Positions 33,926 to 42,718 of a stretch of DNA of 64,000 nucleotides are shown piece after piece (within the stretch, counting starts at the first letter, position 1; the number at the start of each line of letters is the position of its first letter). The stretch lies in contig CAXTRK010000003.1 in NCBI GenBank assembly GCA_964246745.1, positions 124,001 through 188,000 of the forward strand, given 5' to 3'. Origin of the DNA: Lichenicoccus sp964246745 (GTDB taxonomy: Bacteria > Pseudomonadota > Alphaproteobacteria > Acetobacterales > Acetobacteraceae). Under the pieces are notes generated by a model, which searched no databases, was not told where the DNA came from, and saw only the letters and a list, made by a program, of their open reading frames with translations. Position numbers and translations under genes: made by a program.

Positions 33926-35115
33926 AGGGCGGCGTCCTGCGGCAAGGCGACCGGCATGCCTTCACGGGAGGAACGATAGATCGCCTCCATCACCCGGTGA
34001 TCGCGCAAGCCCTCGGACCCCGGCGTGCGGGGCGCCCGATCCTCGCGCACGCATTCGGCGAAATGGTCGATCTCGCGGGCGAACTGGTTGCCGGCGGCGA
34101 TGTGACGGTCTTCCACAGTGACGATGTCGCCGGCGCGACGAGCGACACGCAGACGCTGGCCACGATAGGCGAACGCGTTCTCGAGCTCGATCCAGCCCCG
34201 CTCGCAGCGGATGCGCAGATCCTTGGTTTCGTGGGCGCCATAGCTCGCTGCGCAATTGGCCAGCGCGCCGGAGGGAAAGCGCAGCATGAAGGCGATGGTC
34301 TCGTCGAGTGCCGCAAAGCGCGCGTCCCGCGTCGGCGAGACGATGCGGGCGAACACCTCGACCGGCTCCTCGCCGAGCACGGCCCGGACGCCGTTCAGGC
34401 AGTAGAGACCGATGTCCGGCAACGCGCCGCCGCCGGCAAGCTCGGGCTTGTGGCGCCACTGGTCGGCGATGCCCTGCACCTGCGTGTTGGTCGCCTCAAG
34501 CAGGCGGACCGCGCCGAGCGCTCCGGTGCGGACCAGGTCGATCGCGGCCGCGTTGAACGGCTCGTACTGGCAGCGATAGGCGATCATCAGCTTGACACGA
34601 GCCGCCTCGCACGCGGCGATCATCGCCCGCGCCTCGGCGCTCGTGTTGGCCATCGGCTTCTCGCACAGGACGTGCTTGCCGGCCGATGCCGCCGCCTGGA
34701 CATGGTCGAGATGCAGGCCGTTCGGCGTTGCGACATAGACCGCGCCGACGTCGGGGAGATCGGCGAGGCGGCGCATTTCCGCATAGGAGAGAGTGTGCGA
34801 CGCGGGTATGCCGTATTGTCGCGCCACCGTGCGCGCCTTGTCCGCGTCGCCCGAAACCAGAGCGGCGAGCCGTGCCTTGCCGCAGGCCGCGAACGCCGGC
34901 AGGATCTCGCCAAGAGCGAGGCGTCCGAGACCGATCACGGCGAAGCCGACGCGTTGCTCCGGCGGCAATGGAGCAGGCGGAGGCAAGTCCGGCCGGTCAG
35001 CGGCGCCGCGCCAGTTCTCGAACAGGATGCGGCCATCCGCCACCCGGCCGCGATCGACCGGGCTTGGCAGCAGGCTCACGCCGGGCCGCGGCAGAGGCGT
35101 GTGCGGGTCGGACAT
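33922..35115 (-). CDS. Gfo/Idh/MocA family oxidoreductase
   Basis: The 397-residue NAD(P)-dependent dehydrogenase has an N-terminal ~55-residue Pro-rich extension, then a Rossmann fold (GFAVIGLGRLALGEILPAF, ~56-74), DVGAVYVATPNGLH, and the hallmark HVLCEKPMANT with the catalytic Lys. The C-terminal sheet contains LAGGGALPDIGLYCLNGVR, whose Asp/Tyr positions fit the glucose-fructose oxidoreductase branch. These enzymes act on sugars, inositols or amino sugars. It leads the small permease gene. The true substrate cannot be read. Confidence 0.88.
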   Translation of the reverse strand: MSDPHTPLPRPGVSLLPSPVDRGRVADGRILFENWRGAADRPDLPPPAPLPPEQRVGFAVIGLGRLALGEILPAFAACGKARLAALVSGDADKARTVARQYGIPASHTLSYAEMRRLADLPDVGAVYVATPNGLHLDHVQAAASAGKHVLCEKPMANTSAEARAMIAACEAARVKLMIAYRCQYEPFNAAAIDLVRTGALGAVRLLEATNTQVQGIADQWRHKPELAGGGALPDIGLYCLNGVRAVLGEEPVEVFARIVSPTRDARFAALDETIAFMLRFPSGALANCAASYGAHETKDLRIRCERGWIELENAFAYRGQRLRVARRAGDIVTVEDRHIAAGNQFAREIDHFAECVREDRAPRTPGSEGLRDHRVMEAIYRSSREGMPVALPQDAAL

Positions 35116-35154
35116 GGTGAAACTCCCGATGCAGGTTCAGAGTGTCGCCCGCGA

Positions 35155-36459
35155 TCACGCCCTGTCGAGCCGGACTTGCCGTGCCCGGATTTGGCGGGAC
35201 GCCGCGGCGAGTGCGGCCAGGAGGAGTGCCGCGAAACCGACCAGGCCGGCATGGAGCAGCCAGAATTGCGCCGCCGGCATGCGCGCCAGCAATCCACCGA
35301 GCCAGCCGACCATTAGGTTGGCCAGGAACAGGTGCAGCGAATAGGCATTGACGATGGTGGCCGTGAGACGCTTCGGCGCCGCGCGGGAATAAAGCGACAG
35401 CCCCACCGCGTACAGGTTGGTGAAGCCGAGATCGTTGACGGTGTGGAAGGCCAGAGCCCAGCCGAGCCCGATGCGGTGTGCGTCCGACTGCCGGCAGGCG
35501 ATCGACAGGATCAGCGGCGCGAGCGCCAGCAGCCCGGCGCCGATCGCCATCTTGGTGATGTCATGCAGCGCCAAGCCCCGGCTTGCCAGCCAGCGCCAGA
35601 ACAGCACCGAGACCAATGTTGTCGCGACACCGATCAGACCATCGAGCGACAGCAGCCAGGTCACCGGCACGGACCGGCCGAAGAGCGAGAGGTCGTAGCT
35701 CCGCGCGGCCCAGACCAGATAGGCGTTGAATATCTCCATGTTGCCGACCGAGGCGAGTGCCAGCACCGGCAGCAGCGCCAGCAGCAACGCCAGGCGCCGC
35801 CATTCCGATCGGGTCGGCCGCGCCGCCTGCGTCCGCGGCAAGGCAGGCGCCTCCACCGGCAGCGAGGCGCGTCCGAGCAGATAGACCAGCAGGCCGGCCA
35901 GCATGCCGACGCCGGCGGCGGTGAAGCCCCAGCCCCAGGCGACGCGCTCGCCGAGCGTGCCGCAGATCAGCGGGGCGGCGATCACCGCCACGGAGGCGGA
36001 GACGGTGTAGATCTGGAAGCCGTCGGCGCGCTTCAGGTCAGCGGGTGCGTAAAGGCCGCCGACCTGGGCCTTGATGCTGCCGGTGCAGCCCAGTCCCGCG
36101 ATCAGGCACGCCTGCGCGATCAGAAAGCTCGGCGCGAACGCCATCAGCAGGTGTCCGGCGCTGGCGAGCACGGCCCCCAGGATGATGGTGCGCGTGCGTC
36201 CGAGCAGACCGTCGGCGAGCAGGCCGCCCAGGATCGGCGTGGCCCAGACCAGCGCCGAGAACAGTCCGACCGTGGCCGCCGCCAGCGCCTCGCCGTGCAG
36301 CGGACCATACAGCGTGCCGAGCGCCGCGTGGAACCAGCCGAAGCCGAGCACCCGGCCGACCTGCCCCGGCCGCAGCAGGTCGGTGGTCAGATACAGCATG
36401 AGCAGCGATTGCATGCCGTAGTAGGAGAAGCTGATTCCTCCCTCCGTGCCGGCAAGCAC
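35155..36459 (-). CDS. POT/PTR2 family peptide transporter (N-terminus probably longer)
   Basis: The proton-dependent oligopeptide transporter has about 12 hydrophobic segments. LAGTEGGISFSYYGMQSLLM is the POT TM1 signature, although the usual E-x-x-E-R/F acid cluster reads EGGISF. The first standard start is the GTG at 36459. The codons directly before it spell FLGHPSGLAV, exactly the segment that precedes LAGTE in POT proteins, so the real start is upstream. The only candidate is a CTG at 36526-36528 overlapping the TGA of the dienelactone hydrolase gene. Substrate is probably di/tripeptides, by family only. Confidence 0.8.
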   Translation of the reverse strand: MLAGTEGGISFSYYGMQSLLMLYLTTDLLRPGQVGRVLGFGWFHAALGTLYGPLHGEALAAATVGLFSALVWATPILGGLLADGLLGRTRTIILGAVLASAGHLLMAFAPSFLIAQACLIAGLGCTGSIKAQVGGLYAPADLKRADGFQIYTVSASVAVIAAPLICGTLGERVAWGWGFTAAGVGMLAGLLVYLLGRASLPVEAPALPRTQAARPTRSEWRRLALLLALLPVLALASVGNMEIFNAYLVWAARSYDLSLFGRSVPVTWLLSLDGLIGVATTLVSVLFWRWLASRGLALHDITKMAIGAGLLALAPLILSIACRQSDAHRIGLGWALAFHTVNDLGFTNLYAVGLSLYSRAAPKRLTATIVNAYSLHLFLANLMVGWLGGLLARMPAAQFWLLHAGLVGFAALLLAALAAASRQIRARQVRLDRA

Positions 36460-36524
36460 GGCGAGCCCGCTTGGATGGCCGAGGAAGGATTGGTCGCGGC
36501 GGGTGGTGGGAGGCTGCGACGTGC

Positions 36525-37187
36525 TCAGAGATGGCGCTGCAAAAAGGCGAGGCTGCGCTTCTGCGCCAGGGCCGCGGCCCGCGCGTCGTAGCTGGCGCGT
36601 TCGGAGCAGCCGAAACCGTGCCCGGCGCCCTCATAGACGAAGATCTCGACCGACGGCTGCGCCGCCCGGATCGCGCCCACGTCGGAGAGCGGAATGTGCG
36701 TGTCCTCGGCGCCGAAATGGAGCTGCACCGGGCAGTTCGGCGCCGTATCCTTGTTTGCGGCGATGGCGCCGCCATACCAGCCGACAGCGGCCTTGAAGCG
36801 CGGCGTTTGCGTCGCCGCCGCCCAGGCCACCGAGCCGCCCATGCAGTAGCCGATGACGCCGACATTGGCCGTGCCCAGCGCGTCCGCGCTGGCCAGCAGA
36901 TCGGCCAGCATCTGCGCGGGCTTGATGCGCGTGGCGAGCGCGCGGCCGCGCTGCATGTCGGCGGACTCATAGCCCAGCTCGACGCCGCGTTCGGCGCGAT
37001 CAAACAAGGCAGGCGCGAGCACGCGGAAGCCGGCATCGGCAAAGCCATCGCAGACACCGCGCATGTGATGGTTGACGCCGAAGATCTCCCGGATGACCAC
37101 GAGCGAGCGCGGGCTGTCCGCCAGCCCCGCCTCGTAGGCGGAGAAGGTGTGACCGTCTGCGGCGGTCAGGCTGATGGTCCTGCCCAT
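36525..37187 (-). CDS. dienelactone hydrolase family protein
   Basis: The 220-residue alpha/beta hydrolase carries the DLH nucleophile Cys in VIGYCMGGSVAWAAA (~118), Asp in FGAEDTHIPL (~166) and His in YEGAGHGFGC (~198). IREIFGVNHHMRG near residue 34 is the DLH family motif. DLH enzymes hydrolyse dienelactone in chlorocatechol breakdown, but most homologues have unknown esterase substrates. The start is ATG at 37187, back to back with the DUF4169 gene. Its stop TGA overlaps the candidate CTG start of the downstream transporter, hinting at coupled translation. Confidence 0.92.
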   Translation of the reverse strand: MGRTISLTAADGHTFSAYEAGLADSPRSLVVIREIFGVNHHMRGVCDGFADAGFRVLAPALFDRAERGVELGYESADMQRGRALATRIKPAQMLADLLASADALGTANVGVIGYCMGGSVAWAAATQTPRFKAAVGWYGGAIAANKDTAPNCPVQLHFGAEDTHIPLSDVGAIRAAQPSVEIFVYEGAGHGFGCSERASYDARAAALAQKRSLAFLQRHL

Positions 37188-37226
37188 GCTCTCGTCCTCA
37201 AACTGCTTATATGCGAGGATGCAGTC

Positions 37227-37406
37227 ATGGCTGAAATCGTCAACCTCAAGCGTGCGAAGAAACGCGCTCTTCGCGACCGCGATGCCGCCGGGGCGCGTGA
37301 GAACCGGGTCCGATTTGGCCGCACCGCTGCCGAGAAGCAGCGCGATCAACGGGCGGAGGCGGAACGGGAAGCGCTGATTAGGAACGCGCGGCTGGAGCCG
37401 AACTAG
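37227..37406 (+). CDS. DUF4169 family small basic protein
   Basis: The 59-residue, strongly charged protein MAEIVNLKRAKKRALRDRDA... (quoted to residue 20) continues with NRVRFGRTAAEKQRDQ. This matches the DUF4169 family of short alphaproteobacterial proteins of unknown function. The ATG follows GAGGA at good spacing. The longer frame running back to 36471 is antisense to the DLH gene and was not used. It marks the left border of the accessory patch. Confidence 0.88.
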   Translation: MAEIVNLKRAKKRALRDRDAAGARENRVRFGRTAAEKQRDQRAEAEREALIRNARLEPN

Positions 37407-37643
37407 GCGATTGCCTGCCAGCCCCGTGTGCCCGGCGAGAACCGTAAGTGTGTGGGCATCCGCCCCTGAGTCCCGGAGAAAGGCGCGTGCGGTCGGCTCC
37501 AAGCCAGAGCTGTAACTTTAACCGGTGAAAGCCGCCATGCAAGCACTACCCTGTCTCACCAGAGGCCGCACCGCTTCGCACCACACTGAGGCTGACAGAC
37601 CAGGATTAAACGGGTATCTGGAGCTTTTCGCAGAAGGTTTTCC

Positions 37644-37928
37644 ATGCGCAACGCTTTCACCATGCGGTTCCGCCCTGAGATTGCCGAGTTCGTGCAAGCG
37701 CAGGCGAGCGCCGGCAACCGTAGCGTGACTAACTTTGTCGAAACACTGCTGCTGCGCGAAAAGGCCTGTTTCGAGGAAAGCCAGCGCCAGCTTACCGTGC
37801 AGGCCGCCGCCGACTTGCTACGTCAGGAGCGGCATAGCCTGGTGCGTGACTCTGACGAGGACGACGCCGACTATGCTGCACGCAGCGAGTTGTTCGCGAC
37901 GCTGCTCGATCACGCCCGGCTCGGGTGA
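37644..37928 (+). CDS. RHH-like putative antitoxin
   Basis: The 94-residue protein has an N-terminal segment FTMRFRPEIAEFVQAQASAG followed by SVTNFVETLLLREK, the strand-helix-helix pattern of ribbon-helix-helix DNA-binding proteins, and an acidic tail (DSDEDDADYAARSE). This is the usual build of a type II antitoxin. An AAGG ribosome-binding site lies seven bases before the ATG. The stop shares a GTGA with the next gene, a MazF-like putative toxin. The 237 bp upstream holds nothing I can assign. I infer the role from fold pattern and context; sequence identity to a named antitoxin family is not evident. Confidence 0.6.
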   Translation: MRNAFTMRFRPEIAEFVQAQASAGNRSVTNFVETLLLREKACFEESQRQLTVQAAADLLRQERHSLVRDSDEDDADYAARSELFATLLDHARLG

Positions 37929-38362
37929 CGGCGCTCCCGCTTCAGCAAGGGGATTTTGTCTGGTGCGCCTTTCCCGGGAGAGAGGCTCCATTGCGCCCAG
38001 GGCCGCTTCATGTCGCCTACACGCTCGCCGTGGCGGCTGTGGCCGGTGGTTATGGCGTAATGGCCGCTTACACCACGAGCCAGCCTTGGGCCGGCGCGCT
38101 GCCTCACGGCGTCATCGCCTTTGACAGTGAGGAGGCCGCCAAACTCGGGCAGGCCTGCGCCTTCGTGCTTGATCTACGCCGGCTTGCCTATCTGCCGCTT
38201 ACGGCAACCTGGTTCCCGCGCCTGGGCGGGGTGGGTGCCGATGTGCTCGGGCGTGCACCTAAAGCGTTGCGCGATCGGGCGAACGCCGTCACGACGGAGT
38301 TGGCGAAGCGGCGACCCGAGACCTTGACCAAAAGCGGGCCACTTTGGGGACCGGCTACCTAA
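37925..38362 (+). CDS. MazF/PemK-like putative toxin
   Basis: The 145-residue protein starts at GTG within GTGA. LQQGDFVWCAFPGREAPLRP (~6-25) resembles the GD-x-V-W...FP...RP opening of MazF/PemK endoribonucleases, and YGVMAAYTTSQPW corresponds to their second strand (usually ...TSQ). The rest (FVLDLRRLAYLPLTATWFPR) is less typical. With the RHH-like gene just before it, a type II toxin-antitoxin module is the simplest reading. MazF-fold divergence is large, so this is moderate confidence. A regulatory SH3-like protein is the alternative. Confidence 0.55.
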   Translation: MTALPLQQGDFVWCAFPGREAPLRPGPLHVAYTLAVAAVAGGYGVMAAYTTSQPWAGALPHGVIAFDSEEAAKLGQACAFVLDLRRLAYLPLTATWFPRLGGVGADVLGRAPKALRDRANAVTTELAKRRPETLTKSGPLWGPAT

Positions 38363-38517
38363 GCAGAGATTCGTGACTTGGCCAACGCGAGGGCCATGCG
38401 TTCACGGTTGAGGTCGTCTTGGGCTTGGGCCTTTGGTGTAGCGGTGCGCTTCCGCTGCTGGCATCGAATGGGAACCAAGCAGGCTTGCTCAAGTAAGGAC
38501 CTGTACTCTTTAGGCAT
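38359..38517 (-). CDS. possible small ORF of 52 residues
   Basis: An ATG at 38517 opens a frame MPKEYRSLLEQACLVPIRCQ... (first 20 residues) that ends SRISA and stops at 38359, overlapping the MazF-like gene's stop on the other strand by 4 bp. It is basic and Gln/Arg-rich in the middle with a helical tail (DDLNRERMALALAK). There is no convincing ribosome-binding site and I recognise no family. It fills the otherwise empty gap between the two toxin-antitoxin pairs and may be chance or a decayed gene. Confidence 0.28.
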   Translation of the reverse strand: MPKEYRSLLEQACLVPIRCQQRKRTATPKAQAQDDLNRERMALALAKSRISA

Positions 38518-38540
38518 GAGGGGGACCTAATTGCCCGAAC

Positions 38541-39038
38541 TCAGGTGCCCCCTGAATCGTCCTCGGCGGCGCTGAACCGTCGCTGCGCATCAGCCTCGGC
38601 TGCCGCCGACAGCAGCGCGGGCCAATTGTCGGGTGGGTTGCCACTGGCCAGCATGCGCCCGAACACGGCATATGGATCGGTCCCTGCCCCGGCCTTGCGC
38701 AGCGTGTCACGGTCGTTGACCCATGCGTACACGATCACTCGCCCCTGCGAGTCAGCCCGGAAAAACAACCGAAACCGGTTGCCGGCGAACTTGGCCCGGA
38801 ACCAATGCCTGTGTTCCCGCCCCAGCATGTTGCCCTGGCGGAACTCCGGCGCCAGCGGATCGCGGGGAATACGGTCCAGGATGAGCCCACGAATTGCCGC
38901 CAACAGCCGCGTGTCGGACTTGCTCTGCCATCCTTCCGGGTCCGACCGTTTGGCCCGCTTCACGGCCGCCAGCAAACGCTCCACCTGGTCCAGAAAAAGC
39001 GGGTGGGCATGAAGGCTCCAGCCGTGTTGTTCCAGCAT
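38541..39038 (-). CDS. yhaV: YhaV family toxin (type II TA)
   Basis: The 165-residue protein matches the RelE-superfamily YhaV ribonuclease toxins: GWSLHAHPLFLDQVERLLAA, SKSDTRLLAAIRGL, IPRDPLAPEFRQGNMLG, HRHWFRAKFAGNRFRLFFR and VIVYAWVNDRDTLRKAG are all family blocks, with length close to E. coli YhaV (154). It would cleave mRNA in association with ribosomes. It starts 3 bp after the prlF stop on the same strand, the standard antitoxin-first order. All family blocks are intact, so it looks functional. Confidence 0.93.
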   Translation of the reverse strand: MLEQHGWSLHAHPLFLDQVERLLAAVKRAKRSDPEGWQSKSDTRLLAAIRGLILDRIPRDPLAPEFRQGNMLGREHRHWFRAKFAGNRFRLFFRADSQGRVIVYAWVNDRDTLRKAGAGTDPYAVFGRMLASGNPPDNWPALLSAAAEADAQRRFSAAEDDSGGT

Positions 39039-39041
39039 CGG

Positions 39042-39365
39042 CTACAGCGCCACCTCGCCCTCGATTGGTGCGTCAGGGTCCGCTTCACCCGTCAGTGCCT
39101 CCATACGGCTCGCCAGGGCGGACGTGAGCGGTAGCACCGTGCTTGCCGGCCGACCGGCAATATCGGCCTCCAATAAGGCAAGGAAGGGAGCCAGAGCCGG
39201 GTCAGAGGCATTTTCCTCCGGCAAGGCATGCACGGTGACGCTGTGCCCCTCCACACGAAAGGCGATGCGACCGCCATATCCCACCCCAAGCGCCTGGCGA
39301 ACGGCTCTGGGCACTGTTGTCTGCCCCTTGGCAGTAATGGTGCAGAACTCTTCGACAACTGGCAT
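39042..39365 (-). CDS. prlF: PrlF-like AbrB-fold antitoxin
   Basis: A 107-residue protein opens with a SpoVT/AbrB swapped-hairpin domain (EFCTITAKGQTTVPRAVRQA, ~5-24) followed by GYGGRIAFRVEGHSVTV. A C-terminal region continues into FLALLEADIAGRP and an acidic end, as in PrlF/SohA, the antitoxin of YhaV. It would bind YhaV and repress its own promoter. It is first in the leftward pair; the promoter should be in the 50 bp before 39365. The order prlF-yhaV and short 3-bp gap are conserved in other bacteria. Confidence 0.92.
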   Translation of the reverse strand: MPVVEEFCTITAKGQTTVPRAVRQALGVGYGGRIAFRVEGHSVTVHALPEENASDPALAPFLALLEADIAGRPASTVLPLTSALASRMEALTGEADPDAPIEGEVAL

Positions 39366-39418
39366 AGCTTACCCCTCACAGGCGACCGAACGATGCCACA
39401 CAATGTAATGCGTTTCCC

Positions 39419-39667
39419 TTACCTTGTCAGCAGCTTTCTGTTCGACTTGCCAGCACCAAGATCCACACCTTGGTCGACGCGTTGGGCAATCCGGTCAGCT
39501 TCTTCCTGACAAGCGGGCAAGCCCTCGCGCGCTTCGATTGCGGCGCGCAGGCGGGCAAGTGTCCAGTTCGGCCGATCCGTCACCGGCTCTTCGAGCAAGG
39601 GCGTGACCACGCGCAATGCCGTTGTGCTCTTCATCGGCGGCGGTCCGGGCGCGATGGTCGCCCTCAA
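39419..39667 (-). pseudogene. composite ORF, possible transposase debris
   Basis: The 82-residue frame has a middle part (TALRVVTPLLEEP, RPNWTLARLRAAIEAREG) reminiscent of the helix-turn-helix region of IS630-type transposases. Its last third is only the antisense of an IS5-type fragment on the plus strand. I think it is a chance fusion of two decayed insertion-sequence pieces rather than a working gene. The IS630 resemblance is weak. Confidence 0.3.
39443..39523 (+). mobile_element. IS5-family transposase remnant
   Basis: A short in-frame stretch reads STKIHTLVDALGNPVSFFLT followed by SGQA, which is the characteristic STKIHALVDALGNP...TPGQAHD block of IS5-family (IS427-like) DDE transposases. 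Nothing recognisable remains on either side and similarity ends abruptly after GQA. I saw no flanking inverted repeats. It is the scar of an old insertion between prlF and usg. Confidence 0.75.
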
Positions 39668-39759
39668 TGCTTCGACACCGTCCCGACTAAAATCACTGCG
39701 CCGCAGGCCAACCTTGTCGCTAAACCAGCGCGTTGGTCAAGCAACCGGAATCTGCTTAG

Positions 39760-40020
39760 CTATTGCAGCGTCAGCGCGGCGCCAGAGCCACGCAGGGTGG
39801 GCGGCTGGATCAGCATCAGCGAGCCGACGCGCACCGAGTGCAGCCGCCCTTCGATCTCGCGCCGCCAGAATTCCAGGAACTTGTGCAGCGTGGGATAGGC
39901 GGGGGCAATGTCGAGCGCCTGCCAGATATAGGACTGCAACATCGCCGGATGGTCCGGCAGGTGATAGAGGATCTCCGCCGTGGTCAGCCGGTAGTCCTTG
40001 ATCTGCTGCGAGCGGGACAT
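39760..40020 (-). CDS. usg: Usg family protein
   Basis: The 86-residue protein contains DYRLTTAEILYHLPDHP (~9-25), YIWQALDIAPAYPTLHKFLE and the tail GRLHSVRVGS, the full signature of the alphaproteobacterial Usg protein (named from its place near trpF in Rhizobium; function unknown). ATG at 40020 has GGAG at good spacing. The longer frame upstream crosses the CIRCE region and was rejected. It ends the accessory patch on the right and is divergent from groES. Confidence 0.9.
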   Translation of the reverse strand: MSRSQQIKDYRLTTAEILYHLPDHPAMLQSYIWQALDIAPAYPTLHKFLEFWRREIEGRLHSVRVGSLMLIQPPTLRGSGAALTLQ

Positions 40021-40129
40021 ATGCATCTCCGGCCTGCACTTCCGCAACCGCGCGAAAGTTTCGTGACACCGCGCATCCTGACCGATCCCCCAGTCCCCTT
40101 GCAATAAAAAAGCGTGCGGAAACAAGTGC

Positions 40130-40156
40130 TTGGCACTCGCCTTCGGAGAGTGCTGC
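40130..40156. promoter_or_regulatory. CIRCE operator 1 (HrcA site)
   Basis: The inverted repeat TTGGCACTC - nine bases - GAGTGCTGC agrees with the CIRCE consensus TTAGCACTC-N9-GAGTGCTAA except at the outer positions. It lies about 140 bp upstream of groES and implies HrcA repression. hrcA itself is not in the window. Confidence 0.88.
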
Positions 40157-40163
40157 CGAGCCC

Positions 40164-40192
40164 TTGACTTCATTCAGGACGAAGCCTACACC
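40164..40192 (+). promoter_or_regulatory. candidate groESL promoter
   Basis: A TTGACT (-35) at 40164-40169 and TACACC (-10-like) at 40187-40192 are separated by 17 bases and sit between the two CIRCE elements, a position where HrcA would block RNA polymerase. The -10 box is weak, so this is tentative. Confidence 0.5.
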
Positions 40193-40207
40193 GCCGCATC
40201 GGCAACC

Positions 40208-40234
40208 TTGGCACTCGATGCCGGGGAGTGCCAG
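40208..40234. promoter_or_regulatory. CIRCE operator 2 (HrcA site)
   Basis: A second copy, TTGGCACTC - nine bases - GAGTGCCAG, starts 78 bp after the first and about 58 bp before the groES start. The right arm is less perfect. Two tandem CIRCE sites bracket the candidate promoter. Confidence 0.82.
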
Positions 40235-40291
40235 CAACCAGCGGCGCCGCTTCTTGGAGGGCGCCGCCTTTCGATAGAGGAGCGATCCGAA

Positions 40292-40591
40292 ATGGCGAAG
40301 TTCCGTCCATTGCACGACCGTGTCGTGGTCCGCCGGATTACCGGCGAGGAGAAGACCGCGGGCGGCATCATCATTCCCGACACCGCCAAGGAAAAGCCGA
40401 TGGAAGGCGAGATCATCGCCGTCGGCGCCGGCGCGCGCAACGAGCAGGGCCAGATCGTGGCTCTGGACGTGAAGGCGGGCGACCGGGTGCTGTTCGGCAA
40501 GTGGTCGGGCACCGAAGTGAAGATCGACGGCGAGGAGCTGTTGATCATGAAAGAGAGCGACATCATGGGCGTGGTCGACAAGGCCGCCTGA
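40292..40591 (+). CDS. groES: co-chaperonin GroES
   Basis: GroES (99 residues) caps the GroEL chamber. KFRPLHDRVVVRRI, EKTAGGIIIPDTAKEKPMEG (the mobile loop) and DRVLFGKWSGTEVKIDGEEL are canonical. The start ATG at 40292 follows a clear AGAGGAG. groEL begins 45 bp downstream in the same operon. The upstream region holds two CIRCE elements and a candidate promoter, so heat-shock control through HrcA is expected. Confidence 0.98.
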   Translation: MAKFRPLHDRVVVRRITGEEKTAGGIIIPDTAKEKPMEGEIIAVGAGARNEQGQIVALDVKAGDRVLFGKWSGTEVKIDGEELLIMKESDIMGVVDKAA

Positions 40592-40636
40592 TCTCGCCTC
40601 GGATCGTCGTTCGAACATCAATCAGGAGAAACCAAC

Positions 40637-42274
<1,638 letters not shown>

Positions 42275-42306
42275 TCCAAGCCGCTTTCAGCGACGCGGAC
42301 GAAACC

Positions 42307-42334
42307 AGGGCGGCCGGCAACGGCCGCCCTTTTT
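42307..42334 (+). terminator. rho-independent terminator after groEL
   Basis: AGGGCGGCCG (42307-42316), loop GCAA, CGGCCGCCCT (42321-42330), then a run of T. The 10-bp perfect GC-rich stem with a tetraloop and U-tract is a textbook intrinsic terminator. Confidence 0.93.
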
Positions 42335-42492
42335 CGTTGCCCTCACGGCGATCTCGTTTCCATTGACTTGTGCCTCATTTTCTGGCCCCATTACGGTATG
42401 GTAATCGACAGGCTCCCGCGGGCCGGTCAATGCGACCATGCGATTTGAGAAGTCCGGACGCCGTGTCCGGGCGGGATGGGAGGGACACGGTC

Positions 42493-42696
42493 ATGGCAAT
42501 CGGCACCGTGAAGTGGTTCAACACCACGAAGGGGTTTGGCTTCATCATGCCTCAGGATGGCGGCAAGGACGTGTTCGTCCACATCACCGCGGTCCAGGCA
42601 GCCGGACTACGTGGGCTGAACGAAGGGCAGAAGGTGACCTACGAAATTGCCATGGAGCGCGGCAAGGCCGCAGCCACCAATCTGAAGCCGGCCTGA
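42493..42696 (+). CDS. cspA: cold-shock protein (CspA family)
   Basis: The 67-residue single cold-shock domain has TVKWFNTTKGFGFIMPQDGG (RNP1 KGFGFI) and DVFVHITAVQAAG (RNP2 VFVHI). It binds single-stranded nucleic acid and melts RNA structure. It has its own promoter region after the groEL terminator (a TTGACT at 42363 is possible but lacks a good -10). A 218-bp leader region precedes the ATG, typical for csp genes with long 5' UTRs, though I cannot show a thermosensor. A long imperfect hairpin follows the stop. Confidence 0.95.
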   Translation: MAIGTVKWFNTTKGFGFIMPQDGGKDVFVHITAVQAAGLRGLNEGQKVTYEIAMERGKAAATNLKPA

Positions 42697-42718
42697 CCCG
42701 GGTCGCGCGCCTGGTTCA

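Noticed and set aside
37525..37728. 67-codon frame before the RHH gene
   Set aside because: It overlaps the RHH-like gene in another phase and lacks any feature of its own.
38363..38540. tRNA-like stretch (TGGTGTAGCGGTGCGC)
   Set aside because: A D-arm-like string is present, but no acceptor, anticodon or T-arm pairing could be built around it.
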